DNA from: Halioglobus sp.
Lineage (GTDB): Bacteria > Pseudomonadota > Gammaproteobacteria > Pseudomonadales > Halieaceae
Direction: 5' to 3'
DNA: 64,000 nt
NCBI GenBank assembly: GCA_028825045.1
Contig: JAPKAY010000010.1
Span: 26,095-90,094, forward strand
How positions within the stretch are numbered: position 1 is the first letter of the stretch; the number at the start of each line of letters is the position of its first letter. Shown here piece by piece: positions 1 through 8,169 of the stretch. The position numbers and the translations under genes were made by a program. Below the pieces are notes generated by a model that was not told the DNA's origin, did not search any database, and saw only the letters and a program-made list of their open reading frames with translations.

Positions 1-479
1 AACTCGCGGGGGTAAAGCCTCCCTCAGGCCGTTATGGCGGTCATCCAGTGGAATCAATGATCGGACGAAGCTTGTTGCCCGTGGCTCGCGGCGAATCTGA
101 TCGTGTCTATTCACCCACAGAGACCATAGGTTACGAACTGGGGGGCAACGCTGCTCTGTTTCAGGGTGACTACAAAGTCGTTATCAATATTCCTCCGGTG
201 GGCGACAACCAGTGGCATCTTTATAATATTGTGACTGACCCGGGAGAAACGCAGGATCTGAGTACGCAAATGCCTCAGCGCTTTCAGGAAATGCTGGGAC
301 ACTATCAAAATTATGTAGCCAAAAATGGTGTACTGCCAGTTCCCGCCAATTATGACGCGGCCCATCAGGGCGCAATCAACGGCATACTCGATCGCTTTGG
401 CGGACAAATTTTGCTGGCTGTGCTGTCAATTATTTTGCTGGTACCGTTTTACATCGTGTATCGCACCCGTCGACGGTAA
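1..479 (+). CDS. Sulfatase (alkaline phosphatase superfamily), C-terminal part, membrane anchored
   Basis: The reading frame is open from the left edge, so the N-terminus with the active site lies outside the window. What remains matches the end of arylsulfatases: a G-R-Y-G-G-H-P-V-E-S-M-I-G-R-S stretch (compare the usual GRPVEPMxGRS), then a YELGGNAAL segment, a DYKVV strand and the WHLYNIVTDPGETQDLS motif typical of sulfatase C-terminal subdomains. The last 30 residues form one hydrophobic helix followed by Arg-rich YRTRRR, so the enzyme is probably held in the inner membrane by its C-terminus with the catalytic domain outside. Substrate cannot be told. An identical arrangement, a C-terminal helix then arginines, occurs in the sulfatase at 32990-34435. 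Confidence 0.85.
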   Translation, partial: LAGVKPPSGRYGGHPVESMIGRSLLPVARGESDRVYSPTETIGYELGGNAALFQGDYKVVINIPPVGDNQWHLYNIVTDPGETQDLSTQMPQRFQEMLGHYQNYVAKNGVLPVPANYDAAHQGAINGILDRFGGQILLAVLSIILLVPFYIVYRTRRR

Positions 480-679
480 TTTCCACGAGCGACACTTTTG
501 GACAGCATAACCCGGTTACTTTCTTGCGCAGAACTCTATGACTAACGCAAGGCTTGCACCTATTTCACAGCGTCAAAACGTAAAGGGCACTTGGCCTGAA
601 CTCCCTCCTTCTACTAATATTGATTTGTTCGCAGCGGGGGTGATGTAATAGCCATTTTGAAAAATACGGGGGTCTCGCT

Positions 680-832
680 ATGTTGAATCTGCGCTCATCA
701 CTAATACTGACAGTCCCAATTCTGCTATCCGCCTGTGCCTCTGGCCCGGCCCTCACCGAAGCGATGCAACCGACGGCGGTCGATATGTCGGAACGCAATT
801 CAAGGTTCCCAACCAGCGCTATCTTTTTTTAA
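680..832 (+). CDS. Short putative lipoprotein, 50 aa
   Basis: ATG at 680 opens 50 codons that begin with a clean lipoprotein signal: an Asn/Arg n-region, a hydrophobic stretch and the lipobox L-L-S-A-C with Cys19. After the cysteine only about 30 polar residues follow, ending in a phenylalanine-rich tail before TAA at 830. The upstream G-run (669-672) is a poor ribosome site. It could be a genuine small lipoprotein, or the 5' remnant of a longer lipoprotein gene cut by a frameshift; downstream sequence to 921 shows no continuation that I recognise. Function unknown. Confidence 0.4.
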   Translation: MLNLRSSLILTVPILLSACASGPALTEAMQPTAVDMSERNSRFPTSAIFF

Positions 833-921
833 GCTAGTGGCTGATTTTTTCGACTGGCAAACCATACTGCGCGTACACTATCAGGTCCTAAATTCATCAA
901 CTATTTTAAAGAGAACATACT

Positions 922-2106
922 ATGCCAGTAATTATTGGAACGCCTCTTAGCCAAAGTGCGAAAAAAGTCCTGTTGTGCGGTGCGGGCGAACTTGGCAAAG
1001 AAGTGGCTATTGAACTGCAGCGGCTGGGCGTAGAAGTTATTGCCGTAGACCGCTACGCAAATGCACCGGCCATGCAAGTCGCCCACCGCTGTCATGTCAT
1101 CAATATGCTGGATGGCACAGCGTTGCGCGCGATCATTGAACAGGAAAAACCTGACCTGATTGTCCCGGAAATAGAAGCTATTGCGACCGCCACACTGGCC
1201 GAACTTGAAAGCGAAGGTTTCACCGTTATCCCCAGCGCCAAGGCTACACAGCTCACCATGAACAGGGAGGGCATTCGTCGTCTGGCGGCAGAAGAGCTGG
1301 GACTGAAAACTGGTCGCTATCAATTCGCACAGACAAAAGAAGAGTATGTAAGCGCGGTACAGGACATTGGCTTACCCTGCGTAATCAAGCCTATCATGAG
1401 CTCATCCGGGAAAGGCCAGTCACTGTTAAAAGACCCCAGCGACATTGATGCCGCTTGGGAGTATGCACAGGCAGGAGGTCGTGCGGGCAAAGGTAAAGTC
1501 ATTATCGAGGGCTTTGTGGATTTCGATTTTGAGATCACGTTGCTCACTATTCGTCATCGCGATGGCACCTCTTATTGCGCACCGATCGGCCATCGACAGG
1601 AAGGCGGTGACTACCAGGAATCCTGGCAGCCACAAGCGATGTCTGAACAGGCGTTATCTGCCGCACAGGCGATGGCGAAGACGGTGACCGCAGCGCTGGG
1701 TGGTAAAGGACTGTTCGGCGTCGAGCTTTTTATCAAGGATGATGAGGTGATTTTCAGCGAGGTATCCCCACGCCCGCACGATACGGGACTGGTGACGTTG
1801 GTCTCCCAGGACTTATCGGAGTTTGCACTGCATGCGCGGGCAATACTGGATTTACCGATTCCAGTGATACGCCAGAACAGACCGAGCGCTTCGAGCGTTA
1901 TTCTGGTCAAAGGCGAAAGCCAAAGTGTACAGTTTGGCAACCTGGAGCAAGCTCTCTCACAGGCCGATACGCAGTTGCGATTATTCGGCAAACCGGAAGT
2001 CGCCGGCTCACGCCGCATGGGTGTTGCACTGGCGGTGGCAGACTCGGTTGGGCAGGCGCGCACGATGGCTAATGCCTGTGCTGCTGCCGTAACAGTGAAA
2101 CTCTAG
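922..2106 (+). CDS. purT: Formate-dependent phosphoribosylglycinamide formyltransferase (GAR transformylase 2)
   Basis: PurT makes formyl-GAR from GAR, formate and ATP in the third step of purine synthesis, in the cytosol. The 394-residue length matches the family. An N-terminal Rossmann-like start carries G-A-G-E-L-G-K-E (about residues 17-24). The central ATP-grasp domain has the [16 protein letters not shown] segment (about 153-168), and [12 protein letters not shown] (about 278-289) holds the metal and substrate ligands conserved in PurT and PurK. The start follows an AAGAGA ribosome site 7 bases upstream. Neighbours are unrelated, so it appears to be a single-gene unit. Confidence 0.95.
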   Translation: MPVIIGTPLSQSAKKVLLCGAGELGKEVAIELQRLGVEVIAVDRYANAPAMQVAHRCHVINMLDGTALRAIIEQEKPDLIVPEIEAIATATLAELESEGFTVIPSAKATQLTMNREGIRRLAAEELGLKTGRYQFAQTKEEYVSAVQDIGLPCVIKPIMSSSGKGQSLLKDPSDIDAAWEYAQAGGRAGKGKVIIEGFVDFDFEITLLTIRHRDGTSYCAPIGHRQEGGDYQESWQPQAMSEQALSAAQAMAKTVTAALGGKGLFGVELFIKDDEVIFSEVSPRPHDTGLVTLVSQDLSEFALHARAILDLPIPVIRQNRPSASSVILVKGESQSVQFGNLEQALSQADTQLRLFGKPEVAGSRRMGVALAVADSVGQARTMANACAAAVTVKL

Positions 2107-2282
2107 CCCGGCGACTCTCCCTTCCCCGGTTCTCTTGCCAATACCACCGATTTCGCCCTGACCGCTTGTGTCATCGGTTTAGTATTCAAACTACAGCCCC
2201 CTCATCGACCTACGACGGTACCGGTGAAGCCGAAATGGTGGAATACTAGCCGGCTATCGCACAACTGCAAACTGGAACAGTC

Positions 2283-3833
2283 ATGAAAACAAACATAGGG
2301 CAATTTCTCACCAAGCGAGCGGAAATCTGTCCCCATCGCGAAGCCATCGTTGAATTCGAGCGAGATCGACGGTTCAGTTTTGTCCAGCTCAATGCGCGAG
2401 CAAACCGCATTGCCAACGGATTACTTGAAAAAGGCATTCGTCCGGGCGATCGGGTGGCCACGCTGTTAAAAAACAGCGTCGAGTTTGTGGAAACCTATTT
2501 CGCAGTAGCCAAGATCGGCGCGGTGATGGTGCCGGTCAATTGGCGTCTCGTGGCGGGAGAGATCGCCTACATTTTTCAGAACTGCGGTACACAGGCGCTG
2601 GTATACGACTCGGATTTTGACGATGTCGTGGACTCCCTGCAAAAAGGCAAGTCGGACGTGACGCTATGGCTCCGGCGTGAAAATAGCGACAGCGGCACGC
2701 CGCAATGGGCACTCGACTACGACCAATTCGCTGCGGCGTCCAGCCCCGAGGAACCCCCAATCGGCGCATGGGACCACGACAACCTGTTCATCATGTACAC
2801 CTCGGGCACCACCGGTCGCCCCAAAGGTGTCGTGCACAGTCACGACGGTATGCTCTGGTCCCAACTAACCAGCATGAGCACCTCCGACATGCGCGACGGC
2901 GACCGCTGGTTGCTGGCCTTACCGATGTTTCATGTGGGTTGCCTGAGTCCGACCTCGCTACTGGTGCACCGCGGCGGAACAGGCGTCATTATGCGTGAAC
3001 TGGATGTGGGAGCCATGTTTCGTTGCATTGACCAGGAAAAGGTCACCATATTTATGGCAGTACCTGCGCTGCTTCAGTTTATGCTCGTGACACCAGAGCG
3101 GGAGCAATGCGACATCTCTTCTGTCCGCTGGATTGCTACTGGAGCGGCCCCGGTGCCCGTGTCTTTGTTACACGAGTACGAGGCGTTGGGCATTAGCATC
3201 TTTCAAGCCTATGGCCTGACTGAATCCTGCGGTCCCGGCACCCTACTGCTACCAGAAGATGGCGAAGCCAAGGTCGGTTCGTGCGGACGCCCCCAGATGC
3301 ATACCAGCATTAAGATTGTTGATGAACAGGGCAACACCATTGAGATGGGATCGGAGCAACCCGGTGAATTGCTGGTCGGTGGTCGACACCTGATGAAAGA
3401 ATACTGGAACAACCCTGAGGCAACCGCAGAAGCTCTGCGCGATGGCTGGCTGCATACAGGCGATATCTGCACCTGGGATAGCGAGGGCTTTGTCACGGTC
3501 TGTGATCGAATGAAAGATATGATTATCTCGGGTGGCGAAAACATTTATCCCGCCGAGCTCGAGAATGCGCTTGCTGCCAGTCCTGAGGTCCAGGAAGCTG
3601 CTGTGATTGGCGTTGCATCAAAAAAATGGGGCGAGACACCGCTGGCGCTCATTGTTCCCGCGCCAGGAACATCACCCACTACAGAGTCTCTGAAGGCTTA
3701 CTGCCAGGAAAACCTCGCAGGCTATAAAGTGCCACAGCTTTATGAAATGGTAGAAGCACTGCCCAGGAACCCCTCGGGCAAATTACTCAAGCCGGAGCTA
3801 CGTAAACAGTTCCCGGGGCCTGCTCCCTTCTAG
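2283..3833 (+). CDS. AMP-dependent acyl-CoA synthetase/ligase
   Basis: This ANL-superfamily enzyme adenylates a carboxylate and transfers it to CoA. The 516-residue length is normal. The P-loop-like A3 motif YTSGTTGRPKG is at about residues 171-181, the A5-type QAYGLTESCG near 306-315, the A7 motif HTGD near 396-399 and the hinge/A8 region DRMKDMIISGGENIYPAELE near 411-430. The catalytic lysine of the A10 motif lies in PRNPSGKLLKPEL close to the end. There is no signal peptide, so it is cytosolic. A fatty, cyclic or aromatic acid substrate cannot be distinguished. The second ligase in this window (15776-17386) is a distant paralog. Confidence 0.92.
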   Translation: MKTNIGQFLTKRAEICPHREAIVEFERDRRFSFVQLNARANRIANGLLEKGIRPGDRVATLLKNSVEFVETYFAVAKIGAVMVPVNWRLVAGEIAYIFQNCGTQALVYDSDFDDVVDSLQKGKSDVTLWLRRENSDSGTPQWALDYDQFAAASSPEEPPIGAWDHDNLFIMYTSGTTGRPKGVVHSHDGMLWSQLTSMSTSDMRDGDRWLLALPMFHVGCLSPTSLLVHRGGTGVIMRELDVGAMFRCIDQEKVTIFMAVPALLQFMLVTPEREQCDISSVRWIATGAAPVPVSLLHEYEALGISIFQAYGLTESCGPGTLLLPEDGEAKVGSCGRPQMHTSIKIVDEQGNTIEMGSEQPGELLVGGRHLMKEYWNNPEATAEALRDGWLHTGDICTWDSEGFVTVCDRMKDMIISGGENIYPAELENALAASPEVQEAAVIGVASKKWGETPLALIVPAPGTSPTTESLKAYCQENLAGYKVPQLYEMVEALPRNPSGKLLKPELRKQFPGPAPF

Positions 3834-3899
3834 GGCGGCGTTGCGCTCTGCTAGGATGGCAATGCCAGCCAACCTTTGATTAGTTCCGGGGCAAGGGCA

Positions 3900-5318
3900 T
3901 CAGGTAATTGCTCTTTCCGCTAGCTCTTCCTTTATGCGCACTAGGTTTTCACGTGTCATACGAATACGGTGGTAAAACCATGCCGCAATGATCGCCATAC
4001 CGACAGTCGGAATAATCGTAAGCCAACCTAGGGACTGCAGCACAGACGGATCGATAGTTCCTGGCTCAGCACCCGGAGTAAGCCCGACTACATCAATGAC
4101 GATACCAGCCAACATAGCGCCCAGGCCGGTGGTTGCTTTCATTACAAAGGCAGAGGCGGCAAAGAATACGCCCTCTTGCCGACGCCGTGTGTGCAATTCC
4201 TGCTCATCCAAAAGATCGGCTAGTATTGAAACAGTCACCACTTGTAAAGTAACGATGGTTAAAACGCCAATGCCCGTACTTAACAGGATCAGCATGTAGA
4301 CGGCCGAATGGCCATTGGCTGGCATAAAACCCAACAGACGCGCGCCAATCAAAGCAAAGGCATTGATAGCCATGACGATACACGCCGCCGTCAACATGGT
4401 CGGCTTGTCGTAGCGTTGCCCGATACGGCCTACCACTAAAAAGGCAAGCAAAGTCGCCAACGCGGTCGGAACCACCATCCCCGCCAGCTGATCACTGCTC
4501 AGCTCCCAGAAGTAGGTGCCCATATAAAGAGAGAGCGTCGTGTAGACACCCGCTGCGATTCCAAAGGCCAGGCCGGCACCCGTACTGAGCCTGAAATTAC
4601 GATTGCTAAACGCTATCTGCAGATCTTTGAATGGCTGTTTCACGCTAAAGCGTGCCCCAGTCGTATCGCCCTGGGGAAGTCTGGGGATAACGGAGCGCGT
4701 CCCCCAAACACAAAACACTGCGGTAACGCCGGCAAGCACAGCCGATAGAATTCCGTAGTCTATGTAGTTGCTTTGCAGTAAGCGCCCGTCAACGCCGTCT
4801 TTACTCTGAAAAATTAGTGCAAAACCAATCGCCGGCATGGCCATACCCGCCAACCAGCCCATGGTAACGCGCGCCTTGGCGATTACCGTACGCTCATCGT
4901 AATCCGTCGACAATTCCGCGCCCATGGCGGAATAGGGAATAAAATAAATGGTAAGAAAGGTACGCAGTAAGACTGAAACTCCAAGCAGCCAGAAAAAAAG
5001 CCCTATCTCTGAAAGATTATCCGGTGGCTGAAAGAGCGCCAGAAATAGTAGGGCCGTGGGAATACCGCCGGCGACTAATAAGGGATGGCGACGGCCCCAG
5101 CGTGTGCGCAAGGTGTCCGACCAACTGCCGACAACAGGATCCGAAACCGCATCCCAACTGAGTGCGATAAACATCGCCAAACCCGTTAGAGTGCCGCTCA
5201 CTCCCTGCACCTGGGTGTAATAGAACACTACAAAATTAACAAACGCCGCATCCTTTACCGAGAATGGCATATTGCCGATGGCATAGGACCACTTTTCTAG
5301 AGTGTTTACTGAACGCAT
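3900..5318 (-). CDS. MFS transporter, glycoside-pentoside-hexuronide:cation symporter (MelB) family
   Basis: A 472-residue polytopic inner-membrane protein with about twelve hydrophobic segments. The N-terminus (LEKWSYAIGNMPFSVKDA) and the signature DAVSDPVVGSWSDTLRTRWGRRHP between helices 2 and 3 (about residues 55-80) are diagnostic of the GPH/MelB family of sodium- or proton-coupled glycoside importers. ATG at 5318 lies in the expected place just before the first helix. It converges on the acyl-CoA ligase ending at 3833, 66 bases away, with no clear terminator between. The sugar-like substrate is unknown; in marine bacteria members also sit in steroid and glycoside catabolic regions. Confidence 0.9.
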   Translation of the reverse strand: MRSVNTLEKWSYAIGNMPFSVKDAAFVNFVVFYYTQVQGVSGTLTGLAMFIALSWDAVSDPVVGSWSDTLRTRWGRRHPLLVAGGIPTALLFLALFQPPDNLSEIGLFFWLLGVSVLLRTFLTIYFIPYSAMGAELSTDYDERTVIAKARVTMGWLAGMAMPAIGFALIFQSKDGVDGRLLQSNYIDYGILSAVLAGVTAVFCVWGTRSVIPRLPQGDTTGARFSVKQPFKDLQIAFSNRNFRLSTGAGLAFGIAAGVYTTLSLYMGTYFWELSSDQLAGMVVPTALATLLAFLVVGRIGQRYDKPTMLTAACIVMAINAFALIGARLLGFMPANGHSAVYMLILLSTGIGVLTIVTLQVVTVSILADLLDEQELHTRRRQEGVFFAASAFVMKATTGLGAMLAGIVIDVVGLTPGAEPGTIDPSVLQSLGWLTIIPTVGMAIIAAWFYHRIRMTRENLVRIKEELAERAIT

Positions 5319-5832
5319 GAGATAGGCTATCCGGGGAGGGCTCGTCTACCCCCGTATATGGAATAGCGCCAAATTGTTATTCAACCCAGTGCATCACATG
5401 CTGGCTACTGAGTCAAAGTTAGTTAGAGTCCAACCCTCACCCGCCGCCCAGATTGGCATTGCAGCGCATTACATCCGATTCCACCGGCGACAAACTGAAC
5501 ACGAAATCAATCACGGTGCTGCCAATCATACTATCGGAGAGCGGCATAGACTTAGGCCGGTATAGGGATTACAACAAGGGTCGTAGTGGATAATTGGCCG
5601 TTACACAAATAGAGCTGGGGCTTGGAAGAACCTACAGGTATTTCTGCAATTTCATTATCACAATACTCAGTAGTCTTCCTGTCAGATGGTGCTTTGGCAG
5701 TAATTCGTATCAGTGGGGCGCGAGCTGAGCTTTTCCAAACTTATGCACGCGATTGCTTGGCTAGCACAATTTTTTCTGGACGATAGTTTCAAGCTTGAAG
5801 CAAACGTCGCAACAGGGATAAAAATCCGCCAA
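5319..5832. other. Intergenic region, 514 bp, no convincing gene
   Basis: No reading frame here has a credible ribosome site or resembles a protein family. The only structure noticed is a perfect 12-base palindrome TTCAAGCTTGAA at 5788-5799, about 35 bases beyond the stop of the minus-strand hydrolase gene; it lacks a following U-run on either strand, so it is not a standard terminator. The rest must hold the promoter of the minus-strand transporter. Confidence 0.4.
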
Positions 5833-7068
5833 TTACGCGCCCGGCCCGAATTTCGCGACCGCGCGATAAGTGGCATCGCGCAAAGCCTTCTCGCGCGGAT
5901 CGTTCACCAGATAACCACCCATCTGATTCATTATGTAAGCCATACCCAGATGCGCGTCAGGGTCTGCAAAACAAAACGAGCCGCCAGCACCGGGTGTTCC
6001 GAATGCACGTCCGCTTGAACCGTAGTCGAAGTCGTCATCCGGCTTGGTGAAGCCAAGCGAATACATTTGCTCTGCGCGCAGGATCAGATCGTGCACACCC
6101 CCGCTAGGCGCTATGGGATCGGCCGCCAGATCATCGAGCGTCTGCTGTGAGATCCCAAGTTCACGACCACCCATAGCAAATATGCTGTAAAGCTTTGCCA
6201 TACTTCGAGCATCTCCCAATCCATTTGCCGACGGGATCTCCACCGTTCGCAACGCGGGATTTCGACTGTACGCAGCAGGCCCTTTAATACGCGGATTACC
6301 AAAGGCACGCATTGTCAACGAATTGCGACGCAACATCGACAGAATCATGCGCCCCGACAAGGCAAACCGCGTTCCCCTAAGCGCAAGAATGGTGAACAGT
6401 CGGATCGGGTAGATAAGCGCAATTCGAGATACCGGGAAGGTGTCCGGGAGCCCGATATAAATATCCAGCCCCAGCGGCTGGGCAATTTCGTCGCGAAAGT
6501 AAACACCGAGACTTCGTCGCTCTGGGTCCACTCGCCGCAGCAACTCGCTTTGAAACCAACCCAGCGTAACCGCGTGGTAGCCGTGGCGCGTCCCGGGCAT
6601 CCACGCTGGAGCTTGCCGCGCTAGAATCACTGCCAGTTTATCAAAGTTGGCAAGCGTCGCGGTATCGAGTGGCTCATCAACGCCAGAAAGTCCAGCCTGA
6701 TGGGCAAGCATTGTGCGCACGGTAATGTCCTGCTTGCCCGCTTGCGCAAACTCAGGCCAGTAGGTCGCCACCTTCTCATCCCATTCTAAAAGTCCGCGCG
6801 AATGAGCGTGCGCCAGTGTGAGAGCGGCGACACCCTTAGTGCTTGAAAAAAGCGTGGTAACCGTGTCCTCCTGCCAAGGCGTCACGTGCCGCTTGTCGAG
6901 ATGTCCGCCCCACAAGTCCACCACTTTCTGACCCCGGTGATACACCGCAAAAGCAGCACCGAGTTCCTTGCGGTGGGTAAAATTGTGTTCAAACTCCCGG
7001 CGAACGGCCTCGAAGCCGGGGGCTACGCTGCCACAAACGATCGAAGAGTCTATGTTTACTTCTGCCAT
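5833..7068 (-). CDS. Serine hydrolase of the beta-lactamase class C / EstB type
   Basis: The 411-residue protein has the penicillin-binding-like fold of EstB-type esterases and transferases. The S-x-x-K nucleophile motif is S-S-T-K at about residues 75-78, inside TTLFSSTKGVAALTLAHA; the class C Y-x-N equivalent is probably G-Y-H-A further on. The WGGH motif before the SxxK box is usual in this family. I chose ATG 7068 because GGAGG sits six bases upstream (7074-7079) and the residues upstream of it look like translated leader. No signal peptide, so cytosolic. Substrates of such enzymes are esters, lactones or amides; true beta-lactam resistance is unlikely. Confidence 0.88.
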   Translation of the reverse strand: MAEVNIDSSIVCGSVAPGFEAVRREFEHNFTHRKELGAAFAVYHRGQKVVDLWGGHLDKRHVTPWQEDTVTTLFSSTKGVAALTLAHAHSRGLLEWDEKVATYWPEFAQAGKQDITVRTMLAHQAGLSGVDEPLDTATLANFDKLAVILARQAPAWMPGTRHGYHAVTLGWFQSELLRRVDPERRSLGVYFRDEIAQPLGLDIYIGLPDTFPVSRIALIYPIRLFTILALRGTRFALSGRMILSMLRRNSLTMRAFGNPRIKGPAAYSRNPALRTVEIPSANGLGDARSMAKLYSIFAMGGRELGISQQTLDDLAADPIAPSGGVHDLILRAEQMYSLGFTKPDDDFDYGSSGRAFGTPGAGGSFCFADPDAHLGMAYIMNQMGGYLVNDPREKALRDATYRAVAKFGPGA

Positions 7069-7171
7069 GCTGAGCCTCCAGTGACGGGCAGCGTAGCAGC
7101 TGAACAAGACATTTGGTACACGCAGCAAACCCCTGAGTTGACGCCAAAATAGCAGCCACCATTTGTCCACT

Positions 7172-7181
7172 AGTGTACACT
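7172..7181. promoter_or_regulatory. Perfect 10-bp palindrome before the SDR gene, possible repressor operator
   Basis: AGTGTACACT lies between the divergent hydrolase (start 7068) and SDR (start 7189) genes, immediately before the SDR start codon. Its half-site resembles arms of the inverted repeats at 36058-36080 and 52871-52899, also in front of catabolic genes. Such sites are typical of TetR-family repressors. The regulator is not encoded in this window, so this is inference from position and symmetry. Confidence 0.35.
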
Positions 7182-7188
7182 TTGCACC

Positions 7189-8148
7189 ATGAAATCATTC
7201 GATAATAAGATCGCCGTAGTCACCGGCGGCGGCAACGGCATAGGCCGCGCACTGGTTATGCAGTTGACCGCAGCCGGATGCCACGTCGCCCTGTGCGATC
7301 TATCCGAACTGGAAATGGCCGAGACGATGCGCTTGTGCCAGCAGGCAATTGATAGCGGAATCCGCGTGACGGCGCATAAGTGCGATGTGGCTAGCGAAGC
7401 GCAATTGAGCGCGTTCCAGCAACAGGTCGCTGAACAACACCACACTGAACATATCAACCTGCTGTTCAACAACGCGGGAGTCTCCGGCGGTTACAGTTTC
7501 GTGCGCGATGATCGCGAATATTGGGACAAGGTGTTCTCCATCTGCTGGGGCGGCGTCTATCTGGGGTGTCGCGTGTTTATGCCGATGCTACTCGCCAGCG
7601 ATGAGGCACACATCATCAACACAAGCAGCGTCAACGGCTTCTGGGCCTGCCTCGGCGACACCGTTGAGCACTCCGCCTACAGCACGGCCAAATTTGCAGT
7701 GAAGGGCTTTTCCGAGTCTCTGGTGGTAGACCTGCGGCAGAATGCACCACACATCAGTGTATCTGTGGTGATGCCTGGGCATATTGGCACGTCCATCGCG
7801 CTGAACTCGCAAAAAATGTGGCTCGGAGAATCTACCGACATGAGTGCGCAGGATATTGCTCAGGTGCGCGCGCGCTGGGCACGTAACAGTCCCGATGCAG
7901 CCCAATTGACGGATGACATGGTCCGCAACCTCGCCCAGAGCAGCGGGGAAAAGTTTCGCGATGAGGCGCCAACGACTGCAGATCAGGCAGCGCAGGTCAT
8001 TCTTCAGGGCGTACAGCAGAAGCAGTGGAGAATCCTCGTCGGTGACGATGCGATCACCCTGGACAAGACGGTGCGCGATAATCCTGAAGAAGCCTATTCA
8101 GGAGAATTTTTTGAGCTCGCCAACGCCCCTTTCAAGCAAGTTCAATAA
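7189..8148 (+). CDS. Short-chain dehydrogenase/reductase (SDR)
   Basis: A classical NAD(P)-dependent oxidoreductase of 319 residues. The cofactor loop T-G-G-G-N-G-I-G is at about residues 12-19, N-N-A-G near 94-97, the catalytic serine in NTSSVNGF near 145 and Y-S-T-A-K near 163-167. The C-terminus is longer than in a minimal SDR, with a tail of about 90 residues after the core. It is cytosolic. The next gene starts 21 bases downstream, so the SDR appears to head the PQQ-dehydrogenase cluster and may act on the same substrate after uptake. Confidence 0.9.
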   Translation: MKSFDNKIAVVTGGGNGIGRALVMQLTAAGCHVALCDLSELEMAETMRLCQQAIDSGIRVTAHKCDVASEAQLSAFQQQVAEQHHTEHINLLFNNAGVSGGYSFVRDDREYWDKVFSICWGGVYLGCRVFMPMLLASDEAHIINTSSVNGFWACLGDTVEHSAYSTAKFAVKGFSESLVVDLRQNAPHISVSVVMPGHIGTSIALNSQKMWLGESTDMSAQDIAQVRARWARNSPDAAQLTDDMVRNLAQSSGEKFRDEAPTTADQAAQVILQGVQQKQWRILVGDDAITLDKTVRDNPEEAYSGEFFELANAPFKQVQ

Positions 8149-8169
8149 AAGATTAAAAAGAGTGGTGTT

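Noticed and set aside
111..407. Minus-strand open frame opposite the first sulfatase
   Set aside because: It is a shadow of the conserved sulfatase frame with no ribosome site.
5788..5799. TTCAAGCTTGAA palindrome as a terminator
   Set aside because: No U-run on either strand and no loop of usual size.
5833..7068. Beta-lactam resistance gene
   Set aside because: SxxK and overall motifs fit EstB-type esterases; no signal peptide, so it would not protect the periplasm.
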